Below are positions 12,484-19,711 of a stretch of 23,652 nucleotides of DNA, piece after piece (position 1 is the first letter of the stretch; each line of letters starts with the position of its first letter). The stretch comes from a virus: positions 1 to 23,652 of the IMG/VR virus record IMGVR_UViG_3300042467_002292. One strand, 5' to 3'. The position numbers and the translations under genes were made by a program. The notes under the pieces are model-generated. The model was not told the origin of the DNA and did not search any database. It saw only the letters and a program-made list of their open reading frames with translations.

Positions 12484-13709
12484 TGAATCAGTTTATGCTA
12501 TTGATGCAAGGTGTTGATGCTAGGACACTAGAGCGGTGCGAAAAAAAATCAAAAATGGTGATGAATTCGTTTGCTGCCAACGCCGATGTTTTTGTTAGCA
12601 TCTCTGGCGAATATGGGTACGTAGTAAAAAAAGGCATTGCAGTAATACCAATTCATGGCGCATTATATAACGAAGGCTATGGGTTTGGCGATTCTTATAG
12701 CGAGATCGTATCAATGATCGATCACGCGAACCAAAATATGTCTGTACAGAAAATAGTTTTAGATATAAATTCCCCCGGTGGCCAAGTTTTAGGGTTGCCA
12801 GCGGCTGTTGATGCTGTTGCAAAATCAAAAAAAACTGTCTACTCTTTAGCCACTGGCTTGATGGCTTCGGCTGCTTATGCAATCGGCTCACAAGCCAAAA
12901 AAATAGCTTCTTTAAGGCAAGTTGAGGCATCAATTGGATCAATTGGCGTTATTATGACGCATTTTGATTTTTCAAAAATGTACGAATCGGCTGGGATTGG
13001 TGTTGAAGTTATAAAGAATGGAGAGAAAAAAGACGCTGGGTCTAGCTATCGTCCATTAAGCGATAGCGAAAGATCGGACTTCAAGGCTGAGATTGATTAT
13101 ATTGGAGATTGGTTTATCGATACCGTTTACCAGAAGCGGCCAACCACAAAACAAAAAATTGTAGATATGCAGGCAGGCGTGTATAATACGCAGGATGCCG
13201 TAAAAAACAAACTTATTGACCAAGAGGTTGATAATTTTGATGATGCGTTGTTGTTTTTTAATGGCGACGCTGGTATAAACGCCTCGAAAGGCATTATTAT
13301 AGGAGCAAAAATGGAGATGATATCTCAAGAACAGGCTCAAAGCATGGTGGCTGAGGCTAAAGCCAGTGTCGCTGCTGAGTTTGAGAAACAAAAAACGGAT
13401 GCCGTTCTGGCAGCAAAAGACGAATCTAAAAAAGAGGCAATGATTGAACTTGCTTCGTTTTTAGCGTCTGATGAATGCGCAGGAAAAACACAAGCTGCTT
13501 TAGCGATGATCAAAGACGGTTTAAGTTTGATCGCTGCAAAAACGGCGTTACAATATGTCAAAGCGGAAGTTGCCCAAAATAGCCAAACGGTAGCTCAGGT
13601 TATTTCTGGGGCGACGGCGGAGCCATTAAAATCAGTTGAAAAGCCAGAACTAAAGCCTGAAAACACAACTGATGCTGCAATGAAAAAACTAATCGTGGGG
13701 GCAAAATGA
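12483..13709 (+). CDS. Prohead protease, S49 (ClpP-class, lambda gpC-like)
   Basis: 408 residues; ATG 12483 overlaps the portal stop by one base (TAATG). Protease part: IHGALYNEG (57-65), DINSPGGQVLGL (94-105) forming the oxyanion region, nucleophile Ser129 in GLMASAAYAIGS, VEASIGSIGVI (147-157) and the likely general base Lys183 in NGEKKDAGSSY, a Ser-Lys dyad as in SppA/gpC. The C-terminal ~130 residues are Ala/Glu/Lys/Gln-rich and helical, typical of the scaffold domain fused to lambda gpC. The protease matures the prohead by cleaving scaffold and portal N-termini. A second start inside the gene (13311) probably makes the scaffold alone. Confidence 0.92.
   Translation: MNQFMLLMQGVDARTLERCEKKSKMVMNSFAANADVFVSISGEYGYVVKKGIAVIPIHGALYNEGYGFGDSYSEIVSMIDHANQNMSVQKIVLDINSPGGQVLGLPAAVDAVAKSKKTVYSLATGLMASAAYAIGSQAKKIASLRQVEASIGSIGVIMTHFDFSKMYESAGIGVEVIKNGEKKDAGSSYRPLSDSERSDFKAEIDYIGDWFIDTVYQKRPTTKQKIVDMQAGVYNTQDAVKNKLIDQEVDNFDDALLFFNGDAGINASKGIIIGAKMEMISQEQAQSMVAEAKASVAAEFEKQKTDAVLAAKDESKKEAMIELASFLASDECAGKTQAALAMIKDGLSLIAAKTALQYVKAEVAQNSQTVAQVISGATAEPLKSVEKPELKPENTTDAAMKKLIVGAK
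13311..13709 (+). CDS. Nested scaffold protein (Nu3-like, in-frame internal start)
   Basis: Codon 277 of the protease gene is an ATG (13311) with AGGAG (13301-13305) and a 5-base spacer, a start signal better than that of most genes here. Translation would give a 132-residue protein starting MEMISQEQAQSMVAEAKASVAAEFEKQ, a helical Ala/Glu/Lys-rich scaffold. Lambda makes Nu3 in exactly this way from within C, to guide coat assembly before being degraded. The signal is seen; function is by analogy. Confidence 0.7.
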   Translation: MEMISQEQAQSMVAEAKASVAAEFEKQKTDAVLAAKDESKKEAMIELASFLASDECAGKTQAALAMIKDGLSLIAAKTALQYVKAEVAQNSQTVAQVISGATAEPLKSVEKPELKPENTTDAAMKKLIVGAK

Positions 13710-14077
13710 CATTTACGATAAACCAAACAATTGAAACTGTTGTATTTCACACGGGTGAATACACTACAAATAGCGTTGTACCAACAACCGCAACTGCTTA
13801 TGCAAAAGGCGATTTGGTTAAAATAAACGCAACAACTAATGTATGTACATTAGCAACAAGTGCTGATGATTTTGATGGCATTGTGATCAAAGATCACTCG
13901 TCCGCTGATTCGACATTATTAGTTGCAAACAGCGCTAAAATGCAAGTTGCCATTGACGGTATGTTTAACGTTGCTGAATTAAAATTAAGCGGAGTTAAGC
14001 TAAACGCAGCAAACCAAGTTAAAGCTATGGCTAAAGCAAATAATGGCGGTAAATTCGTATTACAGGAGGTTGTATAA
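13706..14077 (+). CDS. Head decoration protein (gpD-like)
   Basis: 123 residues (lambda gpD 110). The N-terminal EYTTNSVVPTTATAYAKGDLVKIN and following strands match the gpD family. Further on come TSADDFDGIVIKDHSSAD and a C-terminal MFNVAELKLSGVKLN. The trimeric protein locks on the expanded capsid and stabilises it against DNA pressure. The start overlaps the protease stop by 4 bases (GGGG upstream as ribosome binding site), and its stop overlaps the coat gene start by one base. Order C-D-E is as in lambda. Confidence 0.85.
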   Translation: MTFTINQTIETVVFHTGEYTTNSVVPTTATAYAKGDLVKINATTNVCTLATSADDFDGIVIKDHSSADSTLLVANSAKMQVAIDGMFNVAELKLSGVKLNAANQVKAMAKANNGGKFVLQEVV

Positions 14078-15195
14078 TGTCAACAATCACGTTAAATGGG
14101 GTACAAATCCCAAATTTAAGCCAAGTTATCATTCACAGTGCTTATAATAAAGCTAACGGCGAAATAAAACAGTCGTTGATAGATAATTGGCTATTGAACG
14201 CAGAAATGAGAGAAGCGTCAAAATTCATTAATCTAATGAAGGGCACAAGCTATATTGGAGACGCGCCTTATGTAGACGCGGTTAATACCCCACCCCCGTT
14301 TGCAAATCAAACAAGCGCAACAGTGAAAAGCGTTGAGATGCCTTATTTTCAATTTTCTCAACAAATTTTCGCGCATGATATTTTAACCAAAGCGCAACAA
14401 ATTGTTATGTCTAGCGGCGTTATGAGTAATGAATTAACGTACGCTCAAGCTTATGCTATTTGCGTGAACGATTCGCTACGAATTAATGTAATTGCGCATA
14501 ACAACCGCAAACGGAAAATGCTATCAGAAGTATTCACGACCGGCAAGTTGGTTATCGCTGGCACAGACCATGCGAAGCATAGAACTATCGATTTTGAGCG
14601 TGATGCGACGGCGACTTTTGCCCCATCGACGACATGGGATAACTCATCGGCAAATATCGTTGCTGACATTAAATCGATGATTGATATTTATCGCGGATTA
14701 AATGATAGATCACCACAAGCAATGCTTGTCAGGGCTGATGTTTACTCAGCGATGATCTCAAATGCTGGGTTCAAAGCTGAGTTTATTACGCCACACGCCG
14801 GAATTTCTGTGCAGAACATGCCTGCTTCATTAGTTAATGATGATTTATTTGGCAATTTGGCTATGCAGTTGCGAGGTGCGACTGGTGGCTCTTTGCTTGA
14901 TATTTGGGTTTACGATGCAAACTACATAGACAAAACAGGCGCTAAGCAATACATGTTGCCCAACGGCGGCGTTTATATGACTGAATATCCATCAGAATCA
15001 AGCTCTTATGTAGCCAGATTTAGCCCGATTGAAAACTTTAACGCGTTCAATTATTCTGCAGCTGAGGCGTTCACTCAAGTGTTGCCAAAAGACGACGGAA
15101 AAATGGTAGAGGTGTTATCGCAACAAGGTTTCTTAATTGTGCCTAACAACGTTAATTCCGTTGTTGGTGGCGCTAACTTTTTAGGGAGCATTTGA
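14077..15195 (+). CDS. Major capsid protein (gpE-like, HK97 fold)
   Basis: 372 residues (lambda gpE 341). ATG 14077 has a strong ribosome binding site, AGGAGG (14065-14070). Family signs: a helical N-arm, VEMPYFQFSQQIFAHDI after about residue 90, NDSLRINVIAHNNRKRKMLSEVFTTGKL (about 130-157), then DIKSMIDIYRGLNDRSPQAMLVRADVYSAMISN, and C-terminal PNGGVYMTEYPSESSSYVARFSP. It forms the icosahedral shell. No decoration or cleavage domain is fused. It is the best ribosome binding site in the operon, as expected for the most abundant head protein. Confidence 0.92.
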   Translation: MSTITLNGVQIPNLSQVIIHSAYNKANGEIKQSLIDNWLLNAEMREASKFINLMKGTSYIGDAPYVDAVNTPPPFANQTSATVKSVEMPYFQFSQQIFAHDILTKAQQIVMSSGVMSNELTYAQAYAICVNDSLRINVIAHNNRKRKMLSEVFTTGKLVIAGTDHAKHRTIDFERDATATFAPSTTWDNSSANIVADIKSMIDIYRGLNDRSPQAMLVRADVYSAMISNAGFKAEFITPHAGISVQNMPASLVNDDLFGNLAMQLRGATGGSLLDIWVYDANYIDKTGAKQYMLPNGGVYMTEYPSESSSYVARFSPIENFNAFNYSAAEAFTQVLPKDDGKMVEVLSQQGFLIVPNNVNSVVGGANFLGSI

Positions 15196-15359
15196 TGAAA
15201 GTTAAATTAGCAGTTTCGACTAACATAGCAGGGAAGCTATACAAAGCTGGCGATGAGGTCGAGATAAAAGATGATCAACTTGCTGATTTTCAAACCAGAG
15301 GAATTGTTGTTGTTGAAAAAAAACAACAAGAATCAAAGAAAGATGAGAAAGCGAAATAA
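15195..15359 (+). CDS. Small DUF7210-like head-region protein, 54 aa
   Basis: ATG 15195 overlaps the capsid stop by one base. The pattern KVKLAVSTNIAGKLYKAGDEVEIKDDQLADFQTRGIVVV is a compact beta domain with K-x-Y-K-A-G-D-E-V-x-I, which I recall from small phage proteins following the coat gene (DUF7210-type). The tail is Lys/Glu/Gln-rich. It occupies the position of lambda FI. Its role in head completion is inferred from position only. The gene at 16669 encodes a similar fold. Confidence 0.5.
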   Translation: MKVKLAVSTNIAGKLYKAGDEVEIKDDQLADFQTRGIVVVEKKQQESKKDEKAK

Positions 15360-15718
15360 TGAGTAATGGTATTGGCTATTTGATTACTTCAGATATTGTT
15401 GTAAAGCAGGGAGACGATAGAAAGTCGGCCGATGGGTTGGCTTTCAGTTTCTCTAATCAATCATGGAGTTATTCAATAGCGTCAATACAAGTTATTATCT
15501 ATCGAGGTAGTGGATTAGATTACACAACTTCGATAGATAAGGCTGGAAGCTACAATGCTGGGACAAAAACGGTTTCTTTTGAGCTTACTGCAATAGAAAC
15601 GAAAACATTAAGCATAGGTATATCTGCTTACAGTTTTAGCGTTATAGCGACTTTATTAAGCGGATCGAAAATTACGCTTGCATCCGGCAATGTTAATGTT
15701 GTTGCGGGGATATTGTGA
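15359..15718 (+). CDS. Beta-rich structural protein between capsid and FII-like gene, 119 aa
   Basis: ATG 15359 overlaps the previous stop. The protein is nearly all beta in character (IQVIIYRGSGL, KTVSFELTAIETKTL, AYSFSVIATLLSGSKITLASGNVNV) and rich in Ser/Gly/Thr. It resembles the Ig-like N-terminal domain of BppU/baseplate upper proteins or a capsid accessory domain. I cannot assign a family. Position suggests a head decoration or connector role. Its end overlaps the next GTG by 4 bases. Confidence 0.5.
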   Translation: MSNGIGYLITSDIVVKQGDDRKSADGLAFSFSNQSWSYSIASIQVIIYRGSGLDYTTSIDKAGSYNAGTKTVSFELTAIETKTLSIGISAYSFSVIATLLSGSKITLASGNVNVVAGIL

Positions 15719-16071
15719 GTTTTTTTGATCAATTAATCAGCAAAATGGGCAAAGAATGTAATAAGCATTTAGGGGCTGAGGCGTTTATATACGAAACGGC
15801 GGATAAAAAAATCAAAAAAAACATAGAGGCGATATACGAGCGTACCAATGTAGAGGTATCCGATGCGGTAGGTTCTGTTGATTCAGTGTCGCCGGTTTTA
15901 GATGTCTTGATTGAAGCACTTGGCTTTAAACCAAAAATCGGAGATTTGATCACAAGGGTTAAGTCAAACGAACAGTTTGTTGTTGATGATATTGATGATA
16001 GCGGAGTTCTTTCTTACGTTATAAAGCTTAGAAAATATGAAAGTAGGTATGCAAACGGCAGTGCTAACTAG
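15715..16071 (+). CDS. Head-tail joining protein (lambda FII / Gifsy-2-like)
   Basis: 118 residues (lambda gpFII 117) from GTG 15715, overlapping the previous stop. A helical start FFDQLISKMGKECNKHLGAEAFIYE and the beta part with LIEALGFKPKIGDLITRVKSNEQFVVDDIDDSGVLSYVIKLRK fit the FII/Phage_attach fold: G-D-x-I/L followed by an F-V-V-D-D-I-x-x-D-x-x-G loop. FII-type proteins sit on the head and take the tail end. Gene order just before the tail terminator agrees. Confidence 0.7.
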   Translation: MSFFDQLISKMGKECNKHLGAEAFIYETADKKIKKNIEAIYERTNVEVSDAVGSVDSVSPVLDVLIEALGFKPKIGDLITRVKSNEQFVVDDIDDSGVLSYVIKLRKYESRYANGSAN

Positions 16072-16531
16072 ACAAATTTTAAAAAAGTCTTTTGCCGCTT
16101 TAGATAGCGAGCTGCCTTATTTTGATAATTCTCCTGATAAAATAGATAGTTCTGTAGCTTTGAGCGTCTCTTTGTTTGACAATAATGCAAGAGCAAAAGG
16201 GATTCAAAATAAATCGATAGAGTTTGAGCATTTTTATGACTTAGAATGCCGAGTTCGATCCAACGATGATGGAACAGGATATTCTAATTGCATTGATGAT
16301 TTGTATTATTTGGTTGAGTTATGTTTAAATGCAATAGTACAAATTAATGGTTTTAACCCAGACGCTACTGTTTCTGATGCGACAATTGATTTTTCGTTTG
16401 ACAGAGAAGCGGAATTTGTTTACTTTTTGGCAAAAGTTTCTTTTTCTGTTTCGTATTCTGTTGAATATGGATATTTTGAGCCTGAAACATGTGCAATTTA
16501 CAAGCCACAAATTCAAGTTGATGGAGCATAA
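16037..16531 (+). CDS. Tail terminator-like protein, 164 aa
   Basis: ATG 16037 lies inside the preceding gene (35-base overlap); ATG 16049 is an alternative start. After a helix with TRQILKKSFAAL come beta segments VALSVSLFDN, FEHFYDLECRVRSN, a helical DDLYYLVELCLNAI, and a C-terminal FVYFLAKVSFSVSYSVEY, an arrangement that resembles lambda gpU/Mu gp37-type tail terminators. It would cap the tail tube and bind the head connector. Position at the head-tail boundary supports this; sequence evidence alone is weak. Confidence 0.5.
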   Translation: MKVGMQTAVLTRQILKKSFAALDSELPYFDNSPDKIDSSVALSVSLFDNNARAKGIQNKSIEFEHFYDLECRVRSNDDGTGYSNCIDDLYYLVELCLNAIVQINGFNPDATVSDATIDFSFDREAEFVYFLAKVSFSVSYSVEYGYFEPETCAIYKPQIQVDGA

Positions 16532-16532
16532 A

Positions 16533-16688
16533 ATGACACAATGCAGAACATGTAGACAGATAAGACAAGCGGCAAATTCAATTTTTGAAAAAGTTGGATT
16601 GACGCGCTTTAAATTTTCTGTTGGCGAAAAACCAAAAGATTTAACATTCACGAACGAAAAGGTGAAAAATGGAACCAAAAAAGATTAA
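16533..16688 (+). CDS. Small CxxC protein, 51 aa
   Basis: ATG 16533 with ATGGAGCA (16521-16528) upstream as ribosome binding site, 1 base after the previous stop. The product starts MTQCRTCRQIRQAANSIFEKVG, with one CxxC pair, and ends basic. Similar small CxxC peptides sit at the head-tail junction of many phages but I have no function for them. It overlaps the next gene by 20 bases. Confidence 0.45.
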   Translation: MTQCRTCRQIRQAANSIFEKVGLTRFKFSVGEKPKDLTFTNEKVKNGTKKD

Positions 16689-16860
16689 AATCAAAGCTTT
16701 AAAATCATTTATTGATCAAAGCGGTAAAAAAATTGACGCAAAAACTGAATTTTATGTTTCTTTCGTCAATCCTTACTTATCGTCAAAAATTATGGTTGGC
16801 GATGTAGTTGTCGTCGATGACAGCAAAGTATCCAAATCAAAGGAGGGAAAAAATGACTGA
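16669..16860 (+). CDS. DUF2635-like small protein (Mu gp38 position)
   Basis: 63 residues from ATG 16669. KKIKIKALKSFIDQSGKKIDAKTEFYVSFVNPYLSSKIMVGDVVVVD matches the layout of DUF2635 (short strand, V/Y-x-x-x-x-P..., then GDV-x-V-x-D), found directly before the sheath gene in Mu-like tails. It ends in a Lys/Ser-rich tail. The stop overlaps the sheath start by 8 bases. Role is unknown even in Mu. Confidence 0.55.
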   Translation: MEPKKIKIKALKSFIDQSGKKIDAKTEFYVSFVNPYLSSKIMVGDVVVVDDSKVSKSKEGKND

Positions 16861-18376
16861 TTTTTTGGGTCAAACAAAAAGACCGGGGGTTTACGGGCAG
16901 ATTGATTTTAGTCAAGCCAGATCAACAACCGGCGCTCGTGAATATTTTGCATGCATAATGGGGCAAAAATTATCAACAGGCACGGCTTTGGCGAATATGC
17001 CGTATCAAGTTTTAAATGAAAACGAGGTTAAAACTCTGTTTGGCGCAGGTTCGGTTATTCACCAAATTTGGCTTTCATTTGTTGGTCAAGCTGGCGATAC
17101 CTTTCCTGTAGAGATCGTCGCACAGGCCGACCCTGTTGGCTCTAAAGCCAAATTCACAGTTGATTACACTGCCTCATATTCCGTCGCTAGCGCTAAAGCT
17201 GGGGTTGAATCGCTGTTTATTCTTGGTGCACAGTATGATGTTGCTGTTGCTGTTGGCGATACAGCAACAGACGTTGCTAGCGCTATGGATGACGCGATAA
17301 ACGATAACCAAGACGCTATTTACGTTGCGACATCAGCATCAGGCGTTCTGTCAATTGAATTTAAGCACGTTGGGGTTGTCGGCAATGATTTGCTTGGCGG
17401 CATCTATCATCATGATAGAGGTTTAATAACAAGTCCTAGCGGAGCAAGACCAACAATAGCGCAAACCGTTGTTGGGTCAGGCAGTCCAAGCGTTTCAGAC
17501 GCGTTAGCGGCCGTGGCTAATAAGGCGTACACGCATATCTATACTCACTATATTAACGAAGCGAATTTAGAGCTTTTCAATCTTGATGCAACAGAAAGGT
17601 GGGAAGCGTTTGGCTCACAATATGATTATCACGTGTTCGTCGCAACAAGAGGAAGCGCTACAGATTTAATAAATTGGATTGGGTCGCCGCTTGATAGTGA
17701 TAGAGTAATCAACTCTAAACACATCAATATCATCGCTTTGCCTGATTCTTATACAATAGCTGGAGTTTTATTGCCAAACTTGACTCAAGCAAGTTGGGTT
17801 GTTGGTGCGGCAGCAATGGGCGAAGCTATGAACAGAGCATCAAAATCAAGGGCGACAGCAAATGTTAAAGGCATTTTGTTGTGCACAGGAGACTTGAATT
17901 TAGATTACACGAATGCTGAAAAAGAGCAGCTAATCGCAAACGGGTTAGGCTATGTAGTTAACGCGTCTGGTGATATAAAAATAGGCAAACTGATCACAAC
18001 ACAAGTTGCTGAGTTTGGAGTATTGACAGACAAATACAGGAACTACGAAACAATTGCAGGTGCATCATTTGTGAGATGGTTTTTTGTTCAGTTTATAAAA
18101 CAAAGACATCCGCAATCTAATTTTAGCGGGACTGAATCAAGAGCGGCTCAAGAGGCTGTAGATGTTTTAACGCCACACAAACTAAATGCGTTGTTCATGG
18201 AAGGGGCTTTAATTTTGCAAAATCAGCTTGTGATTGAGGATATGCAGGCATTTAAGCAAAGCTTAAAATCTGCTGGTAGTACAATCAATTGCGACAGAAC
18301 AAACACTGATTTTGTTGCAACCCTAGTTAAACTCGCAGATCAAATCAGCTTCAACGCTGGTATTCGTTTGTGTTAA
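16853..18376 (+). CDS. Contractile tail sheath protein (Mu gpL-like)
   Basis: 507 residues, near Mu gpL (495). ATG 16853 has AGGAGG (16841-16846) at 6 bases; the frame extends further upstream but that part is not needed. Family signs: RPGVYGQIDFSQA at the start, then ...HIYTHYINEANLELFNLDATERWEAFGSQYDYHVFVATRGSATDLINW (about 225-275), SKHINIIALPDS, WVVGAAAMGEA, YVVNASGDIKIGKLITT and C-terminal FVQFIKQRHPQSNFSG. The sheath wraps the tube and contracts at infection, proving that the virion is a myophage. Confidence 0.93.
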   Translation: MTDFLGQTKRPGVYGQIDFSQARSTTGAREYFACIMGQKLSTGTALANMPYQVLNENEVKTLFGAGSVIHQIWLSFVGQAGDTFPVEIVAQADPVGSKAKFTVDYTASYSVASAKAGVESLFILGAQYDVAVAVGDTATDVASAMDDAINDNQDAIYVATSASGVLSIEFKHVGVVGNDLLGGIYHHDRGLITSPSGARPTIAQTVVGSGSPSVSDALAAVANKAYTHIYTHYINEANLELFNLDATERWEAFGSQYDYHVFVATRGSATDLINWIGSPLDSDRVINSKHINIIALPDSYTIAGVLLPNLTQASWVVGAAAMGEAMNRASKSRATANVKGILLCTGDLNLDYTNAEKEQLIANGLGYVVNASGDIKIGKLITTQVAEFGVLTDKYRNYETIAGASFVRWFFVQFIKQRHPQSNFSGTESRAAQEAVDVLTPHKLNALFMEGALILQNQLVIEDMQAFKQSLKSAGSTINCDRTNTDFVATLVKLADQISFNAGIRLC

Positions 18377-18388
18377 TTGGAGATAATT

Positions 18389-18757
18389 ATGGCAGGAAAA
18401 GTTTTAGTAAGCACAGTATCAATTTTTGGCAAAAATTATTCTCCAATTGATGGGATGGTTGGTATTACACCTGGTGGAATTATTAAAGAATCGGCAGGTA
18501 TACAATCGGATGGAAAAAATATCAAAGCGGAAAAGCTAAAAGCTACAGAGCTGTCAATTAAGATTGGTTATGATTCAACTCAAGATTACAATTCAGAGTT
18601 TTTGCTTGGCGTGGAGGGGGTTGTTCAACTTCTGTATAGAGATGGTCAAATCAAAACAATAACGGGATGCGCGATTAGTAATGTTGATGATGCGGATGAT
18701 GGTGTATTGACATTAACAATGACTTGTGATGCATTTATTGATAATTTGACCGCTTAA
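18389..18757 (+). CDS. Tail tube protein (Mu gpM-like)
   Basis: 122 residues (Mu gpM 118). ATG 18389 with TTGGAGAT (18377-18384). MAGKVLVSTVSIFGKNYSPIDGMVGITPGGIIKESAGIQSDGKNIKAEKLKATELSIKIGYDS and the C-terminal QIKTITGCAISNVDDADDGVLTLTMTCDA fit the PF10618 tube family, including the late G-C/A-x-x-x-x-x-x-x-DGV-x-L turn. It forms the inner channel for DNA. It follows the sheath by 12 bases. Confidence 0.88.
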   Translation: MAGKVLVSTVSIFGKNYSPIDGMVGITPGGIIKESAGIQSDGKNIKAEKLKATELSIKIGYDSTQDYNSEFLLGVEGVVQLLYRDGQIKTITGCAISNVDDADDGVLTLTMTCDAFIDNLTA

Positions 18758-18797
18758 TTTTTTTGCAGAAAGCTAGTTTTTTTTAAACGAAAAGCGG

Positions 18798-18855
18798 TTT
18801 TAGCCTCCGCCTGCTTTTTTGCACAAATAAAAGGCTAAAAAACATAAAAAGGCTA
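18798..18855 (+). promoter_or_regulatory. Hairpin and alternative pairing at the chaperone start
   Basis: TTTTAGCCT (18798-18806) pairs perfectly with AGGCTAAAA (18832-18840). A second AGGCTA (18850-18855), which includes the AGG just before ATG 18858, can pair with the same TAGCCT strand. The two pairings exclude each other, so the first hairpin could free the start site and the second could block it. TAGCCTCCGCC (18801-18811) recurs at 19569-19579. A shorter GCGG/CCGC hairpin (18794-18797/18807-18810) overlaps. Confidence 0.45.
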
Positions 18856-18857
18856 TT

Positions 18858-19571
18858 ATGAAAAAGACTGAAAGAAAAGCGACCAACCAGAAAGGGTCTA
18901 TTTTAAGCTATTCAAGCGCTAGATTGAATGAGGCTCTAACGTGGGAGGGGATCAAAGAAAAAAGCAAAACTCCAACTGAAAAAACGACCAACCAAAACGA
19001 TCCACAATCAAAAAAAAATACACTGTCAATGCAATTGGATGAGCCGCTGAGGATTTGCGATAATGGCGGCAATACACTGCAAGAAATAAAAGTGTTAAAT
19101 TTTAAGCAAAACTTGACTGTGAAAGACATTATTCACGCAAACCAATTCTTTAATCTTGGTTTGGCGAGCGGCGCAATAAAAGATGTCGATCAAAACATGT
19201 TTCTTTTTAACTATTTTCAGTCATGCATACCTCTTCTTGATTTAACTTTGGGGGCGGATCAAAAAATCACTGGGACTGAGGAGGTTTTATTTAGCGATTT
19301 AGTTTATTTTGCGGGTGAAATTGCGCCAGAAATAATCAAGCAGAATTTTAAAACATCAAGTATTAAAGAGGCAGAAAAAATTGTGTCAAAATTTAGACCG
19401 ATTGCATCAGTAATGCGAGACATTAAAAAAAGCTCTGATGACTTTGTTGGGATTGGAGCAGAAATTCTTGAAAAATGCTTAGTGGTTGACTTAGATAAAA
19501 TAAAACCTGATGTTTTTTTAGCATGTTGCTATAAGCTTGTTGAGGTTTGTAGAGTAAAAAAGACACAATAG
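18858..19571 (+). CDS. Tail assembly chaperone, short (unshifted) form
   Basis: 237 residues. The part from about residue 58 (MQLDEPLRICDNGGNTLQEIKVLNF...) is a helical chaperone of gpE/Mu gp41-like type: an NFKQNLTVKDIIHANQF segment, then helices, including DLVYFAGEIAPEIIK near the middle. The first 57 residues are extra: Lys/Thr/Asn-rich, containing YSSARLNEALTWEGIK (18-33) copied from the portal gene. ATG 19029 would skip that part but has no ribosome binding site. Between tube and tape measure genes, such chaperones coat the tape measure before the tube forms. A -1 frameshift near the end makes a longer form. Confidence 0.8.
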   Translation: MKKTERKATNQKGSILSYSSARLNEALTWEGIKEKSKTPTEKTTNQNDPQSKKNTLSMQLDEPLRICDNGGNTLQEIKVLNFKQNLTVKDIIHANQFFNLGLASGAIKDVDQNMFLFNYFQSCIPLLDLTLGADQKITGTEEVLFSDLVYFAGEIAPEIIKQNFKTSSIKEAEKIVSKFRPIASVMRDIKKSSDDFVGIGAEILEKCLVVDLDKIKPDVFLACCYKLVEVCRVKKTQ

Positions 19572-19711
19572 CCTCCGCCGTTGGCTTCTTGATGGTTGAG
19601 GCTGGGGTACAGCCGAGTGAGTTATTAAGAATGACAAATGAGGAGCTTTTGTTTTTTTACAACTCGGCTGTGAAATATTTGAAATTGAAAGCAAAAAGCA
19701 ATGGCAAATGA
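18858..19711 (+). CDS. Tail assembly chaperone, long -1 frameshift form (GpE-like C-terminus)
   Basis: Reading shifts by -1 at A-AAA-AAG (19556-19562): join of 18858-19562 and 19562-19711, giving 284 residues. The 49 added residues, ending ...AGVQPSELLRMTNEELLFFYNSAVKYLKLKAK..., have the P-S-E-L-x-x-M-x-x-x-E-L signature of phage P2 GpE-like proteins, which are made in the same way. The frame has no start signal of its own and runs 11 bases into the tape measure gene, so frameshifting is the natural way to express it. In known phages a small share of long form binds the tape measure. Confidence 0.8.
18880..18994 (+). repeat. Direct repeats flanking the portal-derived insert
   Basis: CGACCAACCA occurs at 18880-18889 and 18985-18994, each preceded by a related ACTGAAA... 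context, so the protein reads TERKATNQ and then TEKTTNQ. The portal-like segment lies between them. Confidence 0.7.
18908..18957 (+). repeat. 50-bp duplication, chaperone copy
   Basis: 49 of 50 identical to portal gene positions 12060-12109, in frame. It codes for residues 18-33 of the chaperone. Beyond both ends similarity falls quickly, though neighbouring codons differ mostly by single bases (for example GCA AAG CGC against GAA AAA AGC), so the original copy may have been a little longer. Confidence 0.95.
19542..19602 (+). promoter_or_regulatory. Programmed -1 ribosomal frameshift site
   Basis: Slippery heptamer A-AAA-AAG (19556-19562), in the right phase (codons GTA AAA AAG), with the 0-frame stop TAG 7 bases on. 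GAGGT (19542-19546) lies 10 bases upstream and can act as the stimulating internal Shine-Dalgarno. GCCTC (19571-19575) pairs with GAGGC (19598-19602), 8 bases after the heptamer; GGCTG/CAGCC (19600-19604/19610-19614) is an alternative hairpin. Confidence 0.85.

Noticed and set aside
16325-16678. 117-residue - strand open frame opposite the tail terminator-like gene
   Set aside because: Shadow frame; Cys/Phe/Ile-rich composition and no ribosome binding site, while the + strand has coupled genes there.
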